A stretch of 64,000 nucleotides of DNA from Mesorhizobium zhangyense (GCF_011045115.1 NZ_JAAKZG010000016.1:48040-112039), one strand, 5' to 3'; positions 16,813 to 25,245 are shown, counted from the first letter of the stretch. Translations and numbers: made by a program. Notes: generated from the letters alone by a model not told the origin.

Positions 16813-17190
16813 ATGTTCGTGATGAAAATGTCGACCGTACTGGTAGCCGCAGGAAGTGCCTTGGCCGGAGCGTTCGGGCTGGCTCATGCGGAACCGCTGA
16901 AGACCATGGACGATGTCGGCAGTGCGCTCGAGTCATGTTGGACGCCGCCATCGGGCATCACAGGTGCATCCGTCACATTGAGCTTCAGCTTCAAACGTGA
17001 CGGTAGCCTGATCGGTCCACCGAAAACTACCGCCATCAATGTCCAAGGTAGTGAGCAGGACCGAAAGACATTTGTCGATGCTGCAACCAAGGCAGTGGAA
17101 AGTTGCGTACCTTTGGAACTCGCTTCGACCCTGGCAAACGGTATCGCTGGCACTGTTTACACGATGGAGTTCACATCCGCCGATCGGTGA
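16813..17190 (+). CDS. Small secreted protein, TonB/TolA C-terminal-like
   Basis: The ATG at 16813 is preceded by GGAGGGAGA, so I prefer it to a start 15 codons upstream. The signal peptide ends at AFGLAHAE. The mature 100 residues (MDDVGSALESCWTPP, VTLSFSFKRDGSLIG, FVDAATKAVESCVPLEL) resemble the one-domain periplasmic TonB/TolA C-terminal-like proteins of rhizobia, where two Cys form a disulfide. Family membership is by pattern only. It ends the short-secreted-protein cluster that begins at 14982. Confidence 0.6.
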   Translation: MFVMKMSTVLVAAGSALAGAFGLAHAEPLKTMDDVGSALESCWTPPSGITGASVTLSFSFKRDGSLIGPPKTTAINVQGSEQDRKTFVDAATKAVESCVPLELASTLANGIAGTVYTMEFTSADR

Positions 17191-17610
17191 ATTCACGCGG
17201 TGATGCCTGTTCTCGATCGGCTGCCAATCAAGGAAGCTGGTCGACACCCGTTTCGCGTGACCGCTCGTTTATGGCCAGGGCAATGTCCTTCGGAAGTTTA
17301 ACCACCTCGTGCGGACCAGCGACAGGCGAAGCGCGTTTGATCCTCGGAGATCTTCAAGCGCGTTCGATTTCGACAAATGCACACGTCGTCTCAAACGGCG
17401 ATCTGGAGCGAATGTCGCTTTCGGTAGTTGCGAGCCCCTGCAACCAAGTTGCGAGAGGTGCCGTCCAAAGCAGGGCGGGTAAGCCAACTGCACGGCCACC
17501 GACGGGTGAGTTGATATCGCCTCGCAATCCATCAGTACGGCGGCGCAAGCTGTGAAGGTTGGGGGTTCCCGGCCATTCTGTCCTGAGCTAATTCAAGCTG
17601 ATCGTTGCCG
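17191..17610. other. 420-bp gap without a recognisable gene
   Basis: Several frames stay open on both strands because the DNA is GC-rich, but none has a signal peptide, a ribosome site or familiar motifs. It separates the plus-strand secreted-protein cluster from the minus-strand nuclease pair. Confidence 0.4.
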
Positions 17611-18159
17611 TCAGGAACCGCCATCGGCCGAAATGATCGGCGCTGCGTCTCTTTGGCTGCGCCATTCCCACGGTCGCGCAAACGAACCTGACCACATGCC
17701 GCGCTTGGCAGTTCTGGCAGCTTCCTGCTCAAAGTTGTAGGCGCCATTGCTGTATCGGGGCCAATCGAGGGCATGGCCGTTTCTTACCATCCATTCGGCA
17801 ATATCGATCTTTCCAGAGGTGCAGACGGCAACGATGCGTTTGTAGCGGTCGCGATCGACTTCAATGCAGGTCATGGGCCGGGCGTCAACGAAGTCGGCCA
17901 GAGCGAGCGAGGCTTTCTGCCCGCAACGGTACTTCTTGCCTTTGGCATCCAAACACAGCTGATTGCTCTCCGGCGCGTCTATGCCGTTGAGGCGAATGCG
18001 CTGGCCGTGGATTTCGATCGTGTCCCCGTCAACGACCGACGCGCGACCGACGATGGGCTCGGCGAACGCGTCGTGTGCCCGGCCAAAAACCAAGACGATT
18101 GAGAGAACGAGCAGCACCTTCCGCCAGTGCAGGACCAAAAGCAGCAGAAACGGCTCCAT
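17611..18159 (-). CDS. Secreted thermonuclease-family (SNase-like) nuclease
   Basis: The ATG at 18159 (MEPFLLLLVLHWRK) follows the stop of the small upstream gene by 5 nt. The 182-residue product has an N-terminal hydrophobic leader ending about AHDAFAEP, then VVDGDTIEIHGQRIRLNGID with APES, the first catalytic block of staphylococcal-nuclease-like enzymes. The second block RDRYKRIVAVC follows, then VRNGHALDWPRYS and AKRGMWSGSFARPWEWR. It should cleave DNA or RNA in the periplasm or outside the cell, dependent on Ca2+. Rhizobia carry many such proteins of this size. Confidence 0.88.
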   Translation of the reverse strand: MEPFLLLLVLHWRKVLLVLSIVLVFGRAHDAFAEPIVGRASVVDGDTIEIHGQRIRLNGIDAPESNQLCLDAKGKKYRCGQKASLALADFVDARPMTCIEVDRDRYKRIVAVCTSGKIDIAEWMVRNGHALDWPRYSNGAYNFEQEAARTAKRGMWSGSFARPWEWRSQRDAAPIISADGGS

Positions 18160-18164
18160 GACCG

Positions 18165-18305
18165 TCAGTGGCAGTGCACCGAGCCAGTGCCCTTGTCCAT
18201 GTGGCAGCATTGACCGGGCGGAGAGCTTTTCCGGCAGCCGCCGCCATGCGCGAGCACGGAAGATGTGAATGCCAAGACGGCAAGCAGCGTCAGAATCGTT
18301 TTCAT
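18165..18305 (-). CDS. 46-residue secreted Cys/His-rich protein upstream of nuclease
   Basis: ATG at 18305 follows a GGGGG-rich ribosome site (CTTGGGGGTTCA). Residues 1-19 are a signal peptide (MKTILTLLAVLAFTSSVLA). The mature 27 residues begin HGGGCRKSSPPGQCCHMDK and end SVHCH, with four Cys and three His. That is the size and pattern of the small metal- or Ca-binding modules (YHYH/excalibur-like CHxxxxTGxxHCH) often attached to secreted nucleases. Here the module is a separate gene 5 nt before the nuclease, so the two are surely co-translated. A partner or metal donor role is inference. Confidence 0.7.
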   Translation of the reverse strand: MKTILTLLAVLAFTSSVLAHGGGCRKSSPPGQCCHMDKGTGSVHCH

Positions 18306-18784
18306 TGAACCCCCAAGCTAAACCCGAGGGTAGGTAAACACCGATGCCGCGATCCGGCAAGCGGCAACCAAAACCCGCAAGGGGGCGAGGCTCAGGACGC
18401 TTAACTGACAGTCGGTGGAAGGCCGATCCTCGCGAGAAATCAGGACAGCGGACGGACGAGGCTCAAAGATCAATTCCCTTTCTGTCTCTCAATCAAAAAT
18501 CTAGCGAACTCTTCACCTTCGCCGGCCTGGCGAAATTCGATCGGGTCTTCCATAAGGCGTTCGGTTCGAGTTCGTTCAATTTCAAGAACTTCCCTACAAA
18601 ATCGGATCAAAAGATACATCACGAGTTCTATTGTCTATGCGTAATCGGACATTCCGACCTCTGCAATTCGGCCCCCGCCTCAGTTGCGCTGTAGGGCAGA
18701 TCGAGGCACGTGCCATGCTGCATTGAGGTGCAGGAATGTCGTGGAACGCGCGGCCCGCTATTGAATGGTGTAAGGGCTTTCAGA
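18306..18784. other. 480-bp gap without a recognisable gene
   Basis: I found no supported gene, tRNA or strong hairpin here. It lies just past the 3' end of the broken integrase, where an attachment site could be expected, but no tRNA 3' end or obvious direct repeat is visible. Confidence 0.35.
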
Positions 18785-20027
18785 TCAGGCTGCACGTTTC
18801 AGGTTCTTTTTGGACAGAATTTTCGTGGCGAAAACGTTCCATTTTTTCATCGCGGCTCGCTTTTCAGGCATGTAGTTCCAACGGTCGTAGCTCTTGGAAC
18901 TGACATCTTGAAGTGTGTGGTTTTGGATGCGATCGCGGATTTCTTTTGATACCCCTGCCTTCCCAGCGAGCGTTTTCCATGTCCGTCGGAGGTCTCGGTT
19001 GGTGACGACGGGGATGACCCCGCGATCCCGCTGACGCCACATGAAAGAATAAAGCGTTCCATGGCTGACGGGCCTCTCAGGGTCCATCGCCGATGGGAAG
19101 AACCAGCCATACTCGTTGGGTTTTATCGACTCGATCAGTTCGATCGCGATGTCAGGAAGCGGGATCGCGTGGGGTTTGCCATTCTTGGTTTTCGACCAGT
19201 CGACGATTTTCTCGCGTGCATCCCATTGATCGACGTGAAGGCGGGCGATCTCTTCGACGCGCTGGCCAGTCAGCATGAGAAGACGGACGGCGCGCGTATA
19301 TGGCGGATGGACCGGCGTGTCCGGGCATTCCAGCCAGCGATAGAGACGGAGGAACTCGTCTTCATCGAGCCAGCGCGTACCGACCGTTTTGGGTTCGGTA
19401 GGGATGCCGGCGGCAGGATTCATAATCAGATGAAAGCGCCGCGGCGAGTTGGAGCGATAGTCGTGTTCGGATTTCAGGCCCCAGCTATAGGCCGAACGGA
19501 TGTAGCTGCGGACGTGATCGGCCCATCGACTTCTTGCCGCGCTCGAAGATCGGGCGGATCACGTCTGAAACTTCATCGGGTTCGATGTCTCGTGCCGGGC
19601 GATGACGGCCGAGCAAATCGGCAATCTTGTTCAGACCCTTTTTTGCTTCCTTCCACGACGATTTGTCAGAGGCCTTGAGGTGGTTCGCATACGCGTCGAA
19701 AAGGTCGCCCACGGTTCCTGGCCTGGTGTCTCCCGCGATCTTAATGCTGCGACGTTTCTGGATGGGCGTGGCGACGTCGCGTTTAAAGACCTCACGCGCC
19801 TCGGCCAGTGACGTCGATGGGTATGATCCGAGTTTCTTCTTGAGGCGCTTCTTGTTGCGCCACTGCTGTGCCATCCAGTCTGCTGTTACTCTGGTCGGCA
19901 TCGGCTTGATTGTGAGAACGAAACGGCCAGTGCCGTGTCCTTCGCCGTCAACGAGCGTTTCTTGTTTCCGGGTTTGTTCTACTTGCTTCAAAATTCGGCG
20001 GATTCCGCCATCTGTCAGGCTGGGCAC
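18785..20027 (-). pseudogene. Phage/island-type tyrosine recombinase, frameshifted
   Basis: A GTG at 20027 opens the N-terminal part (LKQVEQTRKQ, KRLKKKLGSYPSTSLAEARE arm-binding region, then a core-binding domain with FDAYANHLKA). This frame runs to FERGKKS and derails near 19530. The downstream frame continues DHVRSYIRSAYSWGL and the catalytic domain: LTGQRVEEIARL with the first Arg, TKNGKPHAIPL, NRDLRRTW (usual HxLRR, here Asn-Arg), QNHTLQDVSSKSYDRW with the His and probable nucleophile Tyr. A single-base shift explains the break. It belonged to a P4-like integrase and marks a former genomic island. Confidence 0.82.
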
Positions 20028-20050
20028 AGTTTGGCTCCCATGGTTTCGAG

Positions 20051-20219
20051 TGGGGTCACCAGACGTAGGGAGAGTCGGCAACCAGGATCAGGGAGATAGA
20101 TACGACCCCACCTGCCGACCCCAGTTTTTGCTCCCATCGATGAGTGGGGTCGCTATCCCGAAAATTGGGGTCGTTAACTGGGGTCAAAAGGGCTGTCGAT
20201 CCCCCTAAAACCGACCCCA
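20051..20219. repeat. Seven TGGGGTC(G/A) motifs in 170 bp beside the integrase
   Basis: Copies on the plus strand lie at 20051, 20145, 20166 and 20179. Copies on the minus strand (CGACCCCA) lie at 20103, 20116 and 20212. The core is TGGGGTC followed by G or A. Both orientations occur and spacing is irregular. The cluster begins just upstream of the integrase gene, where arm-type binding sites of the integrase or sites of its repressor or excisionase are expected. It could also be an iteron-like array of another protein. Confidence 0.6.
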
Positions 20220-20315
20220 CTTTGCCACATTATCCGCGGGTACTACAAGTCGAAAAATACATATTTTTCAATGTGATATAGCGCGACTCTCAGTGATCAA
20301 AATAGGTGCTGTGGG

Positions 20316-20546
20316 ATGGTTATGAATGAGGATAGCCCTTCGGCGACGGCATCGGGAACCTCTCGCCGCCGATGGCTGATCAGGCACATTTATCTTGGAT
20401 TTGTGACGTCTAGCTGGAATGGTCGACTTTCCGATGCGCTACGCGCAATGGTGGCCATTGCTCGCCTCTCACCTCTAGATTCGATGCAAACATATGATCT
20501 CGCTCGGCTGAGCGGGCAGAGTAGACCGCAAAATCAAATAGAATAA
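20316..20546 (+). CDS. Doubtful small ORF
   Basis: This 76-residue frame has an ATG after GTGGG and no recognisable domain, signal peptide or membrane helix. It lies in the 400-bp stretch between the integrase repeats and the AT-rich RTX promoter. I list it because nothing else explains this stretch. It may be non-coding. Confidence 0.2.
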   Translation: MVMNEDSPSATASGTSRRRWLIRHIYLGFVTSSWNGRLSDALRAMVAIARLSPLDSMQTYDLARLSGQSRPQNQIE

Positions 20547-20585
20547 TTTTAAAGTATAATATGTAACTAAAGTACAAATAGAATC

Positions 20586-20599
20586 ATTTTAGCTAAAAT
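20586..20599. promoter_or_regulatory. 14-bp perfect palindrome upstream of RTX gene
   Basis: ATTTTAGCTAAAAT is a perfect palindrome in a very AT-rich stretch (20540-20650) about 110 bp before the RTX start codon. The surroundings have much lower GC than the genes on either side. It is a plausible operator or part of the RTX promoter. Confidence 0.4.
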
Positions 20600-20704
20600 T
20601 GAATCTAATTAGTATATAAAGCAGTAAGTTAAGTAAATTCCTCGTCAACAACTCTAAAGATACGCTTGAGGTGCACTACCCCCCTCATCTCTTTGGAGAC
20701 ACTC

Positions 20705-21796
20705 ATGGCAACTTTTAATGGGACCAACAGCGGCGAAATTCTCCCTCCGCTGCTTCTCGCGCCGCTTCAGGCACTAGGAAATGATGAGATAAATGGGCTC
20801 GGCGGCGACGATCTGCTGATGGGCTGGACCGGTGATGACGTGCTCAATGGCGGCCAGGGCGCCGATGTGCTGATCGGCGGTATTCTCAATGTCAGTCTCG
20901 GCCTTGGCACGGTCGAACTGGCCGGTAACGATACCGCCTCTTACACCGGGTCTTCGGCGGGTGTGACGATCAACCTGTCAGAGACCGGCGACAATGAGCT
21001 TGAGATTCTGGGCATCACTATCGGCCTTCAGGATGTTACTACCGGTCACGGTGGCGACGCCGAGGGTGACACGCTAGCCGGTATCGACAATCTCATCGGT
21101 TCTGCTCACAACGACAGTCTTACCGGCAACGAGAAAGCCAATCGTCTCGAAGGCGGCGGCGGTAACGACTTCCTGGATGGTGCGGCTGGTAACGACACTA
21201 TGCTCGGCGGCGCCGGCAACGATACCTATGTCGTATCCTCGACTGGCGATCGTTTGATCGAAGCCGCAGGGCAAGGCACAGATACGGTTCGGGCGGCATT
21301 TAACTGGACGCTCGGCGCCAATCTTGAACGCCTGCTGCTTCAGGGCACTGGAGACCTTACCGGCAACGGCAATACGCTCAACAACACGCTTGTCGGCAAT
21401 GACGGCAAGAACATCCTGCGCGGCGGTGATGGCCACGACACGCTTAACGGCGGCAAAGGCACGGATACGTTGGTTGGCGGTGCTGGTAACGATACTTTCG
21501 TCTTCAACTCCCCGTTGGGGTCGAACAACATCGACAAAATCACCGATTACAATGCCGCCCAGGATACGATGCAGTTGGACAACGGGTACTTCACCAACAC
21601 TGGTGCGGGCTATCTGTCGGCGGCTGCCTTCCACATTGGTACCGGCGCCCACGATGCGAGCGACCGCATCATCTACAACGCGACGACGGGCGACCTGCTG
21701 TTCGACAAGGACGGCGCTGGCGGCGCGGCTGCAATGAAGTTTGCCTCGCTCTCGCCTGGGCTAGCCCTGACGGCCGGAGACTTCTTCCTGGTCTGA
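20705..21796 (+). CDS. RTX calcium-binding protein, type I secreted
   Basis: The ATG at 20705 has GGAGAC upstream. The 363-residue product has no signal peptide. It holds blocks of nonapeptide repeats GGxGxDxUx (for example GLGGDDLLMG, GGGGNDFLDG, GGAGNDTYVV, GGDGHDTLNG) that form Ca2+-loaded parallel beta-rolls outside the cell. The last 100 residues (TFVFNSPLGSNNIDKITDYN to LTAGDFFLV) are a serralysin-type C-terminal secretion module. The module is nearly identical in layout to that of the protein at 60599-62293. No catalytic domain is present. No type I exporter lies in the window. Confidence 0.88.
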   Translation: MATFNGTNSGEILPPLLLAPLQALGNDEINGLGGDDLLMGWTGDDVLNGGQGADVLIGGILNVSLGLGTVELAGNDTASYTGSSAGVTINLSETGDNELEILGITIGLQDVTTGHGGDAEGDTLAGIDNLIGSAHNDSLTGNEKANRLEGGGGNDFLDGAAGNDTMLGGAGNDTYVVSSTGDRLIEAAGQGTDTVRAAFNWTLGANLERLLLQGTGDLTGNGNTLNNTLVGNDGKNILRGGDGHDTLNGGKGTDTLVGGAGNDTFVFNSPLGSNNIDKITDYNAAQDTMQLDNGYFTNTGAGYLSAAAFHIGTGAHDASDRIIYNATTGDLLFDKDGAGGAAAMKFASLSPGLALTAGDFFLV

Positions 21797-21808
21797 TTGA
21801 TCTCACTG

Positions 21809-21842
21809 GAGAGGCCCATAGACGGCGTTCTATGGGCCTCTC
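21809..21842. terminator. Hairpin terminator after RTX gene
   Basis: GAGAGGCCCATAGA and TCTATGGGCCTCTC form a perfect 14-bp stem with a CGGCGT loop. It begins 12 bp after the RTX stop codon. There is no strong T-run, but the stem is very stable and lies between convergent genes, so it may serve both directions. Confidence 0.75.
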
Positions 21843-21879
21843 CTCCTCGCGGATCAACGCGGCTGTTGGAAGTTGAAGG

Positions 21880-22314
21880 CTAAGAGCAGACCAGGCAGTC
21901 GATGGCGATCGGTTTTCCATCATTGGGCGTCTTGGCGATTTCGAGAGTGTGGCGACCGAACTCTAGACCCTTGATTACTTCGAAGAGCTGGTAACCATCG
22001 GCTCCGCCGAGATCGTAGCTTGTCCTGCTGACCAACATCGATGACCAGGTGATGGTATCGCCGGAGGCAAAGCCGGCGGCTGAAAAATATGTCTTCCGCT
22101 CCCCGACGTTGCTATCGCCTGCAGTGAGCGACCCTTGCATATTTGCGCCTATGGCGTCACCCGCCACCGCGCCGGCCTTCATCCGTGTCGCCGACGTACC
22201 TGCGCCGAAGCTGTCACCCATGATTGCGACTGCAACGCCTGGGTCTCCGAGCGAAAGGCTCTGGACTTTCGACCACCCCTGCCTCGTACTACTTCCGAAC
22301 GGTCGTCTCGACAT
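21880..22314 (-). CDS. Hypothetical protein with beta-sandwich-like C-terminus
   Basis: This is a 144-residue frame convergent to the RTX gene. The N-terminal third is low in motifs (LGDPGVAVAIMGDSFGAGTS). The C-terminal half (YFSAAGFASGDTITWSSMLV, LFEVIKGLEFGRHTLEIAKT, then PIAIDCLVCS) resembles the closing strands of galactose-binding-like beta-sandwich domains found in carbohydrate esterases and tail proteins. No signal peptide is visible, so the true start may lie upstream or the gene may be a 3' fragment. Confidence 0.42.
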   Translation of the reverse strand: MSRRPFGSSTRQGWSKVQSLSLGDPGVAVAIMGDSFGAGTSATRMKAGAVAGDAIGANMQGSLTAGDSNVGERKTYFSAAGFASGDTITWSSMLVSRTSYDLGGADGYQLFEVIKGLEFGRHTLEIAKTPNDGKPIAIDCLVCS

Positions 22315-22403
22315 GAAGGCGCGAAAATAGCTCGGTCTTGAAGCTCACAATCGCATGGAGCACAATTCAAATAGGGACATAATGGTGGGCGGTGACGAGG
22401 CAG

Positions 22404-22688
22404 CTATATGGCCAAAGGAGCAATCAATTCACCCGTCCGCCAAGTTACGGATTTGGAGTACCAGGCAGATTGCAGGTTCGCATTAAAGTCATCTTTCTTC
22501 GGCCTTGCACACGCTTTCCGTGTTCTCCAGGCGGAAGAATAATCGTCTTTGTACGGCGTCTTGTGGTTGACCAGCGCGGCGCGCGGGTGGTGCCGGTTGC
22601 CCGCGATGAGCAGACACCCCCAGCGCTGGCATGTGAATATGTCACGCACCAGTACTTGCTGACGGCGTCGATACAAAGCTCCCTGCAC
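22404..22688 (-). pseudogene. HNH endonuclease remnant
   Basis: The frame contains VLVRDIFTCQRWGCLLIAG, then NRHHPRAALVNHKTPYKDDY and a degenerate ending. The CQxxGC pair and the DHxxP/VNHKTPxKGD core are characteristic of small phage-type HNH nucleases. The expected second zinc pair and final His (CxxCH) are not found downstream, where the sequence becomes unlike the family. It overlaps the end of the truncated paralogue on the other strand, so it is a junction of two fragments. Confidence 0.55.
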
Positions 22689-22987
22689 AACGCAAGTCCG
22701 ACTACGCCAAGCTCGTTGCCAAGAGCCTCGACCAAAACCTTAGGCCGTCCAAGGTTGGCATCCAGGGTTTCATGCAATCAGGCATATGGACAGTCGTTTT
22801 TACTGAGGTCTCTGTCGCCGATCCCGGCTATTTCTTCTTCGAGTCCTCAACCGGCGGCCCCGTATTTAAAGACGTATGGGGCGGCATGGCCGATGAAGGT
22901 GATGGTCCAGAAATCACAAAATGGGCGAAAAAGCTGGGGGCAAATAATGTGATCGCCTCTTGCTTCGCCGATACCGTTACCAAGTGA
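22636..22987 (+). pseudogene. 5'-truncated paralogue of the 16062-16496 secreted protein
   Basis: The frame is open from 22636 but has no start until an internal ATG at 22772. From KLPAQRKSDYAKLVAKSL onward it aligns along its length with the protein at 16062-16496: QNLRPSKVGIQGFMQSGIW matches NKVKPAQVEFEAIMESGDW, and DVWGGMADEG matches DVWGGFADPS. Both end in CFA(D/Q)TVT(K/E). The signal peptide is missing, so the copy is probably dead or only its C-terminal part is expressed. Confidence 0.62.
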
Positions 22988-23071
22988 TCCCTGCCACTTG
23001 CCAACTTTGGCCGCTCAACAGGAACCTTCGCGCCTGTAGGCTAGTTTCTCTCTGAGATGGAGGAACTGGCT

Positions 23072-23346
23072 ATGCCCAACAAAGTCTCCTACGAACACGG
23101 CGCTCGCAAACTCATGGCGCAAGATGGCCCGGACCCGAACGATGAGTTTCGCAAAAAGCCGCAGAGAATAGAAAGCCCGCGCTCGGCGTAGGTTTGACGG
23201 AGAAGGTCGACCATAAAAAGAAACTAGTCCGCGATCCGGCCAAGGAAGCACCCCCGGCGCAAGATGACTATGTTCGGCCGCCTCGTGACACACGAGAGGC
23301 GCCGGCACCGAACCCGGATGGGAAACCAGATCGTACGGTGGCGTGA
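23072..23346 (+). pseudogene. Small hydrophilic protein gene with one frameshift
   Basis: ATG at 23072 follows GATGGAGG. The first frame encodes MPNKVSYEHGARKLMAQDGP and continues to KKPQR before derailing near 23170. The next frame continues ENRKPALGVGLTEKVDHKKK to a TGA at 23346 (ending PDGKPDRTVA). Together they would make an approximately 90-residue, highly charged cytoplasmic protein. I do not recognise the family. The coding pattern on both sides of the shift is convincing. Confidence 0.5.
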
Positions 23347-23495
23347 GATTTCACGGGAGCTTGGCGAAAGGGATTATCACTCTACCGGTACGTTTGGTTA
23401 TACTAGGCAGCGGATATACGTCACGATAGCCTGTCCTGCCTAAAGGGGCGAACAGTCGTCGCGCTTGTCGGCTTGTGCCATGTGGGAGGCAATCC

Positions 23496-23690
23496 TTGAT
23501 CGCAAACTATATCGATCAGATCATCATGTTTTGCGCAGGCATTTGGATCACCGCAGTTGGGTTCGGATATCTACCCCTGCCAGGGAATGCCACCACTCAG
23601 CCGCCGTGGGTATCGACTATCGCAGGACACTTCAAATGGATGGGACCGCTGCTGCTGGCGATCGCCGTTGTCTTAGCCGTTTTCAAATAA
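23496..23690 (+). CDS. Small membrane protein
   Basis: A TTG at 23496 lies 7 nt after GGGAGG and begins LIANYIDQIIMF; a GTG seven codons earlier has no ribosome site. The 64-residue product has two helices, IIMFCAGIWITAVGFGYL and the C-terminal WMGPLLLAIAVVLAVFK, with a short Pro-rich loop between. No family is recognised. It stands directly before the two DUF982 genes. Confidence 0.55.
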   Translation: MIANYIDQIIMFCAGIWITAVGFGYLPLPGNATTQPPWVSTIAGHFKWMGPLLLAIAVVLAVFK

Positions 23691-23691
23691 G

Positions 23692-23994
23692 TTGAGCGTC
23701 AAGCCGGCAGCCCCTCGCTTCCTACCCAGGCTTGGATCTTGGGGCCGCGCGCCCATCATTGAATTTGACCCTATCTGGATGGCTTTCGAAGGCCGCAGAA
23801 TTGCGATCTCTTCGATCGACGAGGCTTGGGCCTTTTTGTCTGAGTGGCCTGGCGGGCTCCATACCGAGATGGCTCACGTTGCCGGAATTGCATTGACGCG
23901 GGCAGAGGTCGGGAGAATTTCAACGGCTGAAGCTCGCCAAGCATTTCTCGATTTCTGTATAGATGCCGAAATTCTCGTCCGTCCGCCGTCCTGA
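23692..23994 (+). CDS. DUF982 family protein
   Basis: The 100-residue frame has the DUF982 layout: a beta hairpin (MAFEGRRIAISSIDEAWAFL), a WP dipeptide (SEWPGG), and the helical end TAEARQAFLDFCIDAEILV. The start is uncertain: a TTG at 23692 is given, but the conserved part begins near residue 20. Proteins of this family are small, cytoplasmic, almost confined to rhizobia and relatives, and of unknown function. A second member follows at 24099. Confidence 0.65.
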   Translation: MSVKPAAPRFLPRLGSWGRAPIIEFDPIWMAFEGRRIAISSIDEAWAFLSEWPGGLHTEMAHVAGIALTRAEVGRISTAEARQAFLDFCIDAEILVRPPS

Positions 23995-24098
23995 TCTTGA
24001 CGACCAAATTCGGCCGACACATATTTTGTGTTGGGCCATCGCCGTTGGCGGCCGTGACCTAACCCGAAACTCAATCTTCGTTCGACTTGGAGGATCTG

Positions 24099-24404
24099 AT
24101 GAACGATCGGATGTTCGACAGCACTGTTTTCGTGAAAGACGGAAATGTTCTTATCCAGGAGATTTCCTGCCTCGAAGATGCGCTGGAATTTCTCTATGAG
24201 TGGCCGAAGAACAGACGCGGCCCAATCTACGAAACCGCCCTTCGCGCCTGCCAGAGAGCTTTTGACAGCGGTTATCCCTTATCCGCCGCGCGAGGAGCTT
24301 TCGAAAGCTTCGCCAGATCGGTTAAAATCTTCGAAGAAGTCACATCCCCAATGCCGTGGATGGTGGCTCCGAATCCCAGCCGCGGCGGTGGCGTTTTGGC
24401 TTAG
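24099..24404 (+). CDS. DUF982 family protein
   Basis: ATG at 24099 follows TTGGAGGATC. The 101-residue product shows the family pattern more fully than its neighbour: VFVKDGNVLIQEISCLEDAL, LYEWPKNRRGPIYETALRAC, then LSAARGAFESFARSVKIF. The two DUF982 genes are tandem, 104 bp apart, and only moderately alike, so the duplication is old. No function is established. Confidence 0.75.
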   Translation: MNDRMFDSTVFVKDGNVLIQEISCLEDALEFLYEWPKNRRGPIYETALRACQRAFDSGYPLSAARGAFESFARSVKIFEEVTSPMPWMVAPNPSRGGGVLA

Positions 24405-24458
24405 CGAATTATACTACGGCGGCGTGAAATCACGCCGCCGGCCATCATTTCAAGGAAC

Positions 24459-24653
24459 ATGGCAACAATGGCCAAAAACCTAGATATTGTTCAGCCGGTC
24501 CTTCCGGCGACCCACCTCAAGTATGAAATCGAATGCCGAGATGCGTTAGAGCCATTTCTAGACGAGTTGCTTGACAGAGCTGAGGCAGCCGGCTGGCAAC
24601 GAGAGCAGGCAGCAATGGCGATCATGTATTTAGCGGCACGGCGGACGAAGTAG
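24459..24653 (+). CDS. Small hypothetical protein
   Basis: ATG at 24459 follows CAAGGAAC. The 64-residue product is acidic and helical (YEIECRDALEPFLDELLDRA, then GWQREQAAMAIMYLAARR) with no signal or membrane segment. A family is not recognised, but similar short proteins accompany DUF982 genes in rhizobia, by my impression only. Confidence 0.5.
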   Translation: MATMAKNLDIVQPVLPATHLKYEIECRDALEPFLDELLDRAEAAGWQREQAAMAIMYLAARRTK

Positions 24654-24747
24654 CAAATTGTCGCAGGCCATTTCATCTTGCCCTTTGCAGCGCTTGGGCG
24701 GATGCCTCATGGCGTCGATTTGACAGAATCGGCATAAGTTGGCGCCC

Positions 24748-25026
24748 ATGTCACTTTATTTGAAAGCATGGCTCTTTATGGGCTCGACCGTCTTGTTCTT
24801 GATAACGCTGCCGTACTGGCAGCCGTTCGTGGAACATACGTTCGGCCCAAAATGGTCGCAACTCGCGCTGCTGATCTGGGGCGCACTTGGCTTTACCGCG
24901 TACTACATGTTTTCCTGCCCGGAGTGCGGATGTTCGCTGCTTAGAACTGAGGGGAAGTTTTTCAACGCCCACCATGCATGGCCGAACAGGAAATGCTCAC
25001 GCTGCGGGCGAGATCATACCAAGTAA
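24748..25026 (+). CDS. Small membrane protein with zinc-ribbon end
   Basis: ATG at 24748 begins MSLYLKAWLFMGSTVLFL. The 92-residue product has two membrane helices (residues about 5-23 and 38-54, LALLIWGALGFTAYYMF). A cytoplasmic tail follows with two Cys pairs, CPECGC and CSRCG, about 30 residues apart, which would form a zinc ribbon. Function unknown. Confidence 0.62.
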   Translation: MSLYLKAWLFMGSTVLFLITLPYWQPFVEHTFGPKWSQLALLIWGALGFTAYYMFSCPECGCSLLRTEGKFFNAHHAWPNRKCSRCGRDHTK

Positions 25027-25245
25027 CTCAGGCCGGCTGGACCGTTCGCTTCCCATCCCGGTTTGGCCTCCGGCTACGTGATGATCCGCCCAACGCGATT
25101 CCCAATGACAGTTGCCCGATATGCTCCGCCGTGTCCGCAGGCCCTAGGATGATCAACGTTTCGCTTACCTTATGGGTTGCCAATGCTTGCCGGCCGCCTT
25201 CACGCGTGATTACCTGTGGATGCTTTACCCTGAGGTAATACAACC

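Noticed and set aside
20051..20219. GGGGTC motifs as Tn3-type terminal repeats
   Set aside because: Tn3 ends begin GGGGTC, but none of the seven copies is followed by a 38-bp repeat like that at 60155-60192.
20051..20219. GGGGTC cluster as a CRISPR array
   Set aside because: The repeats are only 7-8 bp, occur in both orientations and have irregular spacing. No cas genes are present.
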